This document shows, piece by piece, positions 21,939 through 30,099 of a stretch of DNA of 30,099 bases. Where the stretch lies: contig LSSN01002791.1 of assembly GCA_001970855.1 (NCBI GenBank), positions 1 through 30,099 of the forward strand, given 5' to 3'. The position numbers were made by a program, and so were the translations under genes. The DNA is from Smittium culicis. Its lineage: Eukaryota; Kickxellomycota; Harpellomycetes; Harpellales; Legeriomycetaceae. The notes under the pieces are model-generated. The model ran no database searches. It was given only the letters and a program-made list of their open reading frames with translations, and was not told the DNA's origin. Positions within the stretch are counted from its first letter, which is position 1. Every line of letters starts with the position of its first letter.

Positions 21939-22139
21939 TTGTACTTAGTGTTATATTTACACAAATAATCACAGCATATTTTACTTATAATACAGGTCAT
22001 TGTTGATTTAAAGGTCAACATAAGAATTAGCCTTATTCGCATCCTTGCTAATTAATACTCTCGTACTTTTTGCGATCTTATTTAGAACTTTGTTTTTTAA
22101 ATAGCCAAATTTACCATATAAAACCCTTTTACTTCTGCG

Positions 22140-23243
22140 ATGGCTATAAATCTCATCAACGTATACAATATAAATCTCCGTCTTAAAAGGATTCTCGCTT
22201 CTAAATCTATTCAACCATCGAACCAGAAAAGCCTATCCACAGCAATTTATAAAATTCATAATCATATGCCACTATTATCAACATCTAGAATTATTAACTT
22301 TTTACAAAAGAATTACTCAAACTTTTTTCAAATTCATAATGCCTCTAAACATTCATCTCAATATTACTCTTCACTTTCAAATATCTCAATATCTCAGAAA
22401 AAATCTGTAGAACAAAACGCCAAAAAGATCTATAAAGGAAGAAAACCAACTGAAAAATGGTGTGAAGAGGAATCCCAAGATCTATTGCGATATGTCTCAA
22501 AAATCGGCAAGAATTGGAAACAAATTGCTTCATTATTAGGTACAAACAGATCTCATACAACTTGCTATAACCATTACAAAATGTTAACTAAGCCTTACGT
22601 TGTAGAAGGCCGATGGACTAAAGAAGAAGAAGCTAATCTTAGCTCTATCATTAAAAATAATTTTAGCTTGTATGAAAATAGGAAATGGTCAAAAATTGCA
22701 ATGCTACTAGGAGACAAACGAACTCACATTGCCATTAGGGCAAAAGTGTACAATGATCCACATTCAATAAATCTACTTTCCATAATACAATCCCAAAATA
22801 AGAGCCCATCTGATAGAAACGAAATAATAGAAAATCGAATTAAAAATCTAAAAAAAACTAAATGGTTGAAAGAAGAATTAGCCCTCTTGAATTATGCTAT
22901 GGAAATAGCTGGAGATCACTTGAAAACTGTTAAATATTTTTATCCAGAAAATGAGAATAATACAGAAATATCTGCTGACAAAAATCCAAATATATTAAAT
23001 AACCCTAAGAGCAATTCTGAAACTTCTTTTGTTTACTTTTCTAATTTGTACCCTATGAGCGACCAGCTTTTAAGTTCAAAGAGACATGCTATTTCTAAGC
23101 TTCAAGAAAAAAAAAACAGCGGAAAAAGAGTCACTTGGGTAGATATTTCTGATTTTGTTTCTTCAAGAACTAGCAACCAGTGTCGCCATAAATGGTTCTA
23201 CTACTTTACTGTAATTATAAAAAAAAATAAATTAAGGGTTTAG
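22140..23243 (+). CDS. Myb/SANT-domain protein with three repeats
   Basis: This is a single-exon frame of 367 residues; an in-frame stop lies about 20 bases upstream of the ATG. Residues 1-75 are basic and Ser/Asn-rich (INLRLKRILASKSIQPSNQK), which could be disordered or a mitochondrial presequence. Repeat 1 spans about 105-150, with W107 and W126 and the recognition-helix-like LLGTNRSHTTCYNHYKML. Repeat 2 spans about 157-205 with W159 and W183. Repeat 3 starts at W242 (KWLKEELALLNYAM). It is interrupted by an Asn/Ser-rich insertion of roughly 60 residues and resumes with VTWVDISDFVSSRTSNQCRHKW (W333, W352). Members bind DNA as transcription regulators; the target is unknown. A frameshifted relative of repeat 1 lies at 25565-25941. 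The antisense frames at 22008-22214 and 22345-22560 are treated as shadows, although the first is unusually protein-like. Confidence 0.85.
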   Translation: MAINLINVYNINLRLKRILASKSIQPSNQKSLSTAIYKIHNHMPLLSTSRIINFLQKNYSNFFQIHNASKHSSQYYSSLSNISISQKKSVEQNAKKIYKGRKPTEKWCEEESQDLLRYVSKIGKNWKQIASLLGTNRSHTTCYNHYKMLTKPYVVEGRWTKEEEANLSSIIKNNFSLYENRKWSKIAMLLGDKRTHIAIRAKVYNDPHSINLLSIIQSQNKSPSDRNEIIENRIKNLKKTKWLKEELALLNYAMEIAGDHLKTVKYFYPENENNTEISADKNPNILNNPKSNSETSFVYFSNLYPMSDQLLSSKRHAISKLQEKKNSGKRVTWVDISDFVSSRTSNQCRHKWFYYFTVIIKKNKLRV

Positions 23244-25086
23244 CTACTATCCAACTACGACCTCAATCATTTTTACAAGTCTTGTATCCGCTTGCAATTG
23301 TAAGCAAGCATAGCTTGTAACTCATTTATATAAAGAGAGAATCATCAACTGATTTATACATCTTAAATATTTGTCATTTAATTTATACACCAATTTAGCT
23401 AACGCTTGTTTTCCAACTTTTTTTTAATTGCGACCCAAATTTATCGCCCTCTTTATTCTTTTGCTCAATAATATAAAGAACAGCCCTCGATCTATACCAG
23501 AAAAAATATTATCACTATAATAAAAAATGATATATTTTGATTAAAAAAAAAACTTGTATTATCCGCCACTTTACAATGAAGCGCACTAATAATCCTTTCA
23601 AAAAATAAGTGATGTTTTTACCTTATTTAGACTTGATAATTTTTAATTTTTAATTTTTAATTTTTTTTTAGTTTTCATAAATTTTATAGATTTGGGAATT
23701 GATTGTATGTATAATCTAATATAAATAAATTTGGTTTACTTTTCTTTGATAACATCACTACCTATACTTGTGCATTAAATACAAACTTTTTTTACATACA
23801 ATATAGCAAAATATTTTAAATAATCGAATGATATTAATTAGTCAAAAATAATACTCTAAAATAATTGATAACTATACATTTATTTAATAAGTCACGCAGG
23901 AATGAAAATGTAAATCTTATATTATGATCGAGACAACATGATTTTAAAATGTCAACTATTTATTTTTAACTATTCACATTCCTCTTCAAAAAATACAGTA
24001 TGCCTACCATTACATCAAAAATGATTAAACTTTAAAAATATGAATTGTTTTGAAAGCGTGTAACTGTCTTGGATATACCATACAAGGTTCTACATTATTT
24101 TAAAAAGAAATCCTCTAGACTGATAATGTTTTTTTTCGACTTTTAATTTGTCATAAAGATAAATACTCATAGATTTTTTGCTTTAAATGCCTTTGTTTAT
24201 TAAGTCGGTTTAGAAATTTCCAATTATAATATGAATTCAAAAAAGCCTTCAACAAATAACTCATTTCTGTCTGCTTTAACTAACACAATTATTCTTTCAT
24301 GGTAAAAATCAATTACATCTAATTTAGAAAATTCGATATAAATTTACAATACGAATATTGTCAATTTTTAATTAATGATAATATAATTTTTCTGATCCAC
24401 GAAAAAGGTCTTTAAAGTAAAATTTTGACTATAGAAAGGAGGGTATTAGTATTATTAATAACCTGTAAGATATCAATGGAGATGTCCTGTAATTTAATGC
24501 TCATATATGAAATTTATTTAATTTTTAAATAAAAAAATCTTAAATCTTAAACCTAAAATGTATAAATTATTTTAAAAATGACATCTAATATATACCTTTA
24601 TTATACCATTTTCACTATCAATTTAATAAAAAAATAGTATTCTAAATTTTAATAATAATTATTATTTTTTAAAAAAGTAAATGATTTAATATACATCCGT
24701 TAGTGTAAATTAGATGTCTTGGGTGGGATTTTTTGAAATGAAATTTTATCATATCAAGCCTAATATTAATGATAATGTCTTTGTTTTGTATTAAAAAAAA
24801 TTATGAAGAAAACACTAATTTAAAGACATTACAATTAGCAGAGTGTTTTTTATGATATTTAAATTAAAAGGCTATAATTTAAAAAATAAATTTTAGATAT
24901 ATATGTTCATATAAATAATAATTATTCAAAGATACAAAAAATATTAAACAACACTGTCTCAAATTATAAATATATTTTATGTATACTAACATTATTTTAA
25001 AATAAATTAAAATTCTAGTACCTATATTAGTGGCCAGAAATGTGTATTATTACTAATCAAAAATAATTTTATAATTTTTCAGATAA
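23244..25086. other. AT-rich intergenic region
   Basis: No gene supported. A short tandem of TTTTTAA units lies at about 23639-23669. The rest is low-complexity AT sequence. Confidence 0.55.
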
Positions 25087-25233
25087 ACAGTTTCGAGAAT
25101 AGATAGTGAAACTAGTATAAGATTTGCTGCAGCTAAGAGATCTTATGATCATCTTTGTTGGGATAAAATCGAATGCGTTTTATCAATTTTTCTGTATTCA
25201 ATCTTTGTATTAAGGTTATTTTTATCAATATAA
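25087..25233 (+). pseudogene. Weak coding-like remnant, possibly Myb-related
   Basis: A 48-codon frame without a start codon reads SIRFAAAKRSYDHLCWDKIE near its beginning and then dissolves into AT-driven residues. The first half has gene-like composition and resembles the start of a Myb helix (WDKIECVLS). It lies about 330 bp upstream of the clearer Myb pseudogene, so both may derive from one decayed locus. This assignment is tentative. The open frame at 25173-25388 overlapping it is probably chance. Confidence 0.25.
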
Positions 25234-25564
25234 TACATTTAATAATAAATTATAGTACTAGTATTGGAAATAATGAATTTTTGTATTTATTTTCTAATAA
25301 TTGCACAATGTTATTCAATTTTTTTATTGGGCTAACTTCAGACCTGAACATTCCGAATCTGCATATTTACAAAAGTTTCTTGCATTGAATTTATAGTTTT
25401 CCATTTTTATCCCCATTTAACGGTACCAATATCCTTAACGATGAAACTTAAATAATAACTTCAAACCTAATAAGATGACTTTATAATAACTCAAATGTTG
25501 CAGTATAGCCATTTCAATTCAAAGTTCACTCAATAATAATATTATTTACTCATTGAACTTACGA

Positions 25565-25941
25565 ATGGAATTTTCTTCAATTAGCGAAAATTCCACTACA
25601 AAATTAAAACCAATACTTCCGAACCTTAGTGCAACAGCAAATAGCAAGTTTTTTTCTCTGCGCGTTCAGGAAACTCGAAATTTAATAAAAAAAAATTCAA
25701 AAATCTCTCTTATGACTTAAGTATCTCATTAACTAATAATCATTCCTCAGAAAAAAATAATAATTTGTATTCCAAACTCAGAAAATTTAATTCTGAATGG
25801 AGCGAAGAAGAATATCAAAAGCTTATAATATTTGTTTTTGAATATTGTAGAAAGTTGAAGAAAGCTGCAAGGTATTTAGGTACAAACAGAACACCAAAAT
25901 CCTGCTCAACCTATTACAGGGTTTTGCAATCGAATTTTTAA
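25565..25941 (+). pseudogene. Frameshifted, truncated Myb/SANT paralogue
   Basis: An ATG at 25565 opens a frame (MEFSSISENSTTKLKPILPN) that stops at 25718-25720. In the next frame, from a nine-A run at 25687-25695, the sequence continues as NLSYDLSISLTNNHSSEKNN. It then gives a Myb repeat, EWSEEEYQKLIIFVFEYCRK followed by ARYLGTNRTPKSCSTYYRVL, and ends at TAA 25939-25941. The repeat matches repeat 1 of the 22140-23243 protein (ASLLGTNRSHTTCYNHYKML), also at DNA level (TTAGGTACAAACAGA). One base in the A-run would join the two frames into about 125 codons with a single Myb repeat. It could be a pseudogene, a programmed-slippage gene or a sequencing error in the homopolymer. Repeats 2 and 3 are absent. 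Confidence 0.7.
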
Positions 25942-26038
25942 AAGCTTCGTTTGATTGTAGAAAAATCTCAATTACTAAAAAAAATTTTGTGATTCAGTGG
26001 AAAAAAAATCTTTTTTTTCATATTACATAAGTACAACT

Positions 26039-26122
26039 CAAAGTTGATTCTAAATGTATCAACCAATTTTCTACAGGTTTCAAATTTGATTCTAATCGAA
26101 TCAAGCAGTTTTTGACAAATTC
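26039..26122. repeat. Diverged 42-bp tandem duplication
   Basis: Two adjacent 42-bp units share CAAA-x-TTGATTCTAA, then ATCAA and TTTT at the same offsets, with about 32 of 42 positions identical. The minus strand is open across both units (KNCLIRLESNL / ENWLIHLESTL, a 14-residue period). The frame is only about 45 codons long with no start, so coding is doubtful. Confidence 0.55.
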
Positions 26123-26786
26123 CAAATATAGTTCATACACTCAATATTGACCATTCTAACTATTGAAAAATCAAAAAATATCAATATTTTAATTAAATAA
26201 AGTATTATTTTCGCGCATTCATAACCTACTCCATTTTTTGAATAGAATTGAATTCAAATAATTTTTTTCAATTGCAACACCATATCAATCATTTTTATAT
26301 TTCTTTCACATCTATTGCTTTTTTCCTTTCAATTTTATGTATTTATATAATTAAATACAACCATAATAAATTCCTTCCTGTTATATTTATAGCTATACTT
26401 AAATAAATAATGTGCACATAAAATTTAGCTTACGCTTATTGCAACTGACACGAACACGATCACAACCATTAGCTTGAAAAAGCAATTCATGATCAAAAGC
26501 TCAATATTATAACAAAAGGATATCCAAATATCGAGAAAAATAAAGAGTTGGTATACCACTTTAGACTTATCACAATATATTGTCTCAGTTTATTTAACTT
26601 TGAAATAAAAAAATAGTAAATGTTAAATAAATATTTTAAATGACCACAAATTTTAAATTACTAATATTAAATAGTTTGTTTAGCAAATAATAGAATATGA
26701 ATAATAATTAAACTATAGTTTTTTAAAAAAATATTATGACGGTATAAGTAAAAAAAAAATCAATATGATTTGAAAATAGTTTTTTT

Positions 26787-26890
26787 CTCAGAGTTTATTA
26801 AACATAATTTAAAAGTATACAAATAACTAATAAAAAATAATTTTTCAACCAACTCCCCTCCGCCGCTCTAGCAGCTCTATACCCACTGGG
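26787..26890 (-). repeat. Dispersed repeat end, copy 2
   Basis: This corresponds to 5171-5310. On the minus strand it reads FQSLEPSPVGIELLERRRGV followed by G and TGA (26847-26845), then the AT-rich flank down to CTCAGAG at 26787. The similarity upstream of PVGI fades; a MITE (M6) begins 62 bp further on. Confidence 0.7.
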
Positions 26891-26952
26891 CTTGGTTCAA
26901 GGCTTTGAAAATAGTTAAAATAATATTTTTTTAACTGAATCAAAAATTTTGA

Positions 26953-27141
26953 CCCTTTGATGGGCAGTAGACTATTTTCGATCTACAAAATATAGCCAAC
27001 TGTTTTAAATTAAAATTCGCTAATTATGAGTCCTTAATAGTTATTGGTATACTGAAAAGATACAGCAAATAATAAACTTGATTAACAATCATAAACAAAT
27101 AATTAAATTTTTAATTTTAAATATAGTTGGACGGGAAGGGG
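26953..27141 (+). mobile_element. piggyBac-like MITE, copy M6 (forward orientation)
   Basis: It begins CCCTTTGATGGGCAGTAGAC after TTGA and ends GTTGGACGGGAAGGGG followed by TTAA (27142-27145). At 189 bp it is the best-preserved forward copy and shows both termini clearly. Confidence 0.8.
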
Positions 27142-27146
27142 TTAAA

Positions 27147-27308
27147 AAAATGAATCTAGCGTTTCCAAATAATTTTAAAGTAGATTTTTCATTTGCTTTT
27201 ATTCTATATAAAGCCAATGATTAATAGAGTTTTGTAACTATACCATTTTTACTGAATGAAGTTGATTATATTTAAAGAACCAAAATAAGCTTATCTCCTG
27301 CGAAAGGG
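27147..27308 (-). mobile_element. piggyBac-like MITE, copy M7 (reverse, end-truncated)
   Basis: It matches M4 from its AAAATGTGTCTAA block onward (AGTAGATTTTTCATTTGCTT) and ends CTCCTGCGAAAGGG. The first 25 or so bases of the expected terminus are missing where it abuts M6, so M6 and M7 form a second head-to-head pair. Confidence 0.55.
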
Positions 27309-30099
27309 ATACAAGGCTTAAATAATGCCTGTTTTTTGGTCAATAAGGGTTAAAAAACACTCATAACTCGGGTATAACCAAGTTTTTTAAATAACAACTC
27401 TCTTAATTCGAAAAAAATTGTTATTGAGAACTTGTATTTTGATTAAAAAATTCGTTGAGATTTAAGAAATAACTCGCTCATATCGAAATTCACGGCTAAT
27501 TTCTAAATTCCTCGAGCTAAATCGAAAAGTATCAGATATTTTACAATTGTCAAAGCATTTCTTATTGGAGATAGATTAATTTTTTTTAATTTGTTATTAG
27601 GAAAAAACTGATTTTTATTTGTTTTTTACTATTTTTATATCTTAAAAACTACCTTCATTATATAATAGACTATACTAATTTAAATATATCTGTATATTTA
27701 ATTAACAATAGAATAAAAATCCACAAACTAATTTCGCGGTGGAAACCGAAGATGAGGCAGAAAATATCTAAATTCTGCCAAGTATAAGACATAATTGATT
27801 AATGGGGTTTATCGTCAAGTTTTTTCTCCCAATACCTTTTATGCTCGACATAAACCTACATCTCCAAGTTTACTTTACTTTACTTCATCTTAACTTATCT
27901 AATTATATATATTTTAATTTACTACTTTTTCACTGTCAATCCGAGAAGTATCCGACATTTCATCTTTAAAAGATGTATTTGTACTATAAAATCTTTAGGA
28001 AAAATGAATCGAGGTTTTCAGGGATACAAAGATAGCTCACTTTTCCTTTAAGTTGCGGTATCGATTTCAAGATATATATATATTTCTTTTACTCTAATTA
28101 ACATATACTTCTATAAAGAGTATACGCAATAAAAATTAACTTACTTTCATTTAATTATATAAATTTTTATTACTAAATACAAAACTAAAAGAAATTAAAA
28201 AAATTAAAAACTTTAGCTAGAATACTAGGTATGTGGGCACAATAATACCACGAAACTAGCACCAAACAAAATAATGTATTATATAGTTATTAGAAATTTT
28301 TATATTTCAGAGTTTACGAAACTAAGATACCTTGTGATTTTTATTAAAAGAGTAAAAGTTGATCAGGTATTAAAATATATTGAGATACCGATCAAATTGG
28401 AAATAATTGATACCCTGTATGATGTTGAAAAAACCTTAAAGATAGAATCTGAACATTTAAAAATTATTACAAAAATTTAACTGGTAATCATTCATCCAGA
28501 TACAGTCGTTTTATTTTGTAAATAATCAATCAGATAAGCACATGAAACATTTGTGCGTCCATAATCTTAATCGTAATGTGTAATCAAAATTTTAAGAAAG
28601 TGAAAAAAAAATTAATTAATCACTTAAAAATATTATATTAGTTAAGACTAAATAAACTGATTAGAATTTAAGTAGAATAAAATAAATAGTATATATATCT
28701 AATCCATAAATCAACGATATTAGAGTAAAATATGAAAACTTAAATTTCTTATCAGAAAGGTAAAATACATTCTGGATGGAACCCGAATTACGCTCCAAAA
28801 AAAATTAATTTTTTTGGTTTCTAATCGAGAGAAATTTCTAAATAACTAAAGTCTTACAAATAGGAACTTTCTAAGCGAAATTTAACACTCAAAACTCACA
28901 AATGATTATCAAAATTTATATATGTATAATATTAGATAATGGAAGGAACTGGGTGGTACTGGGTGGTAATTATTATTAGATCTGGTTCCAACTTCTAAAA
29001 ATATAACTCTATCTGATTTATAAAATTTACTGACTTCACTGCTATATCAAATCTGTATATTGCACTTTAGCTTTTATTTAATAAAAAAATCGATTAATAG
29101 GTAAAATAATGGTGTCTAATATACTAACTATAATTTATTCTATATGAACTATGAAAAAATTCAAATTATTAATCAAATCTAAATTTTTCTATTATCTTAC
29201 TGTGGTACTCGATATTTACAGAGAAAAAACACTTTCTAAATTTTATAAGTTCTAAAACTAAATGCATTGAATTTATTATGAAAAAAAGTGTCATTTCTGA
29301 AGTAAAATATTCACAGTTCAATGTATCAACACAAAATAAAATTGCTCATTTGAAACGAAATATAAAATTTCAATTATATCTACTGATAGTATAGCATCTT
29401 GCAGAAAAATATAATGTATTAAGTAAAAATATTTTCCCCTATAAATGAAATGATATTCAATTGATTAGGGGCTTATATAGTGTATTTTTTAACTATAATA
29501 TACATAAATATCAGATAGCTTTGCACTAACATTGGTCGGTGATAATGAAGGAAATTATAAGCAATTCTGAGAACAGAGATTTTAGAGTAGGATAATATAA
29601 AATAGGATGAACAGATTTGTTTAGTACATTATGTGACAATCTCAATTCAAATTTTCAGATTCGGCTGAAATACGGTTCTCAGCCGTTTAGATGCCAGGAT
29701 CTGACAACTGGGTATTTTTTTATTATGTTTTAATTATTTAATAGTTGTTGTGTATATCTAAAGAAAATATTTTATTGCTGAGAATCTTTTTCAATAAAAT
29801 CTGTGGATATATATTCTTTTTGAAAAAGCTATAAAAAATGAAGATTTTTGAGGTGAAATTCGTTTCAACAAAGAATAAAAAGAGAATATAAGAACAAAGA
29901 AGGGAATTATTTTATAAGATAAGTCGCAAAGGAAAATGAAACTCTAAGAGAATTTTTAACAAACAAGCGCACCAATAATTTTACGTTATTATATCTATTC
30001 AGATTAAAAAGAATTTAAAGACAAAAGTTACTAATATTAAATATCAATTAATCGAATATATTGAATGGAAGAGAAAAAAAGTCTGTTAGTAGCTTTTAT
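27309..30099. other. AT-rich region with scattered repeat traces
   Basis: No gene supported. Motifs of the type ATAACTCG and TATAxCGAA recur between 27360 and 27500. A 22-bp segment at about 27530-27551 recurs with changes at about 27950-27971. A tandem of GGTACTGGGT sits at about 28945-28967. A GC-richer island at 29655-29710 includes a 7-bp stem (CGGCTGA / TCAGCCG, 29662-29685). The 68-codon frame at 28274-28480 has no recognisable motif. Confidence 0.45.

Noticed and set aside
22345..22560. 71-codon minus-strand frame inside the Myb gene
   Set aside because: Antisense shadow of a region with a clear Myb repeat on the plus strand.
28274..28480. 68-codon plus-strand frame
   Set aside because: Ile/Lys-rich with no motif. 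Considered as a retroelement remnant, but there is no evidence.

Overview
The window looks like nuclear DNA of an intron-bearing, extremely AT-rich fungus. One gene encodes an L51/S25/CI-B8-fold protein closest to the fungal mitochondrial ribosomal protein mL61 (MRP49). A Vti1 SNARE, a TXNDC9/Plp1-type phosducin-like protein, TFIIH subunit Tfb4/p34 and a mitochondrial PPR-like protein are also present. Introns are short (about 65 to 170 nt), with GT donors and AG acceptors. The composition and gene style would fit an early-diverging lineage such as the insect-gut Kickxellomycotina (Smittium-like), but that placement is an inference from general knowledge and not a sequence match.

Layout. 1-3833 is a compact gene cluster: the 3' end of an unidentified gene (+), VTI1 (+, five exons), a TXNDC9/PLP1 homologue (-, three exons, converging on VTI1), and mL61/MRP49 (+, two exons, diverging from the TXNDC9 homologue). 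3834-12495 is a long AT-rich desert with one decayed, repeat-associated coding remnant (5265-5759, minus strand) and one plausible 42-codon ORF (7114-7242). 12496-12646 holds closely spaced tRNA-Pro(AGG) and tRNA-His(GTG) genes that probably share one Pol III transcript. After another desert, 15921-17381 carries TFB4 in eight small exons. It converges on a 928-residue PPR-like mitochondrial protein (17607-20486, minus, two exons). A three-repeat Myb/SANT protein follows at 22140-23243 (+). The last 7 kb is gene-poor and contains a frameshifted Myb paralogue (25565-25941), a second copy of the 5.2-kb repeat end, and more mobile-element copies.

The main non-genic discovery is a family of about 188-bp elements (seven copies, two of them in head-to-head pairs). 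They have CCCTTT-type imperfect terminal inverted repeats and TTAA-like flanks, as expected of piggyBac-type non-autonomous elements (MITEs). Four copies fill the shared upstream region between the divergent PPR-like and Myb genes. A second repeat family ends in a coding frame that is conserved between two diverged copies with mostly synonymous changes, suggesting the C-terminus of an unidentified mobile-element protein.

The identified genes are housekeeping genes for vesicle fusion, protein folding, mitochondrial translation or RNA processing, and transcription/repair. They do not form a functional operon-like unit. I see no CRISPR array, rRNA gene or new defence-like system.
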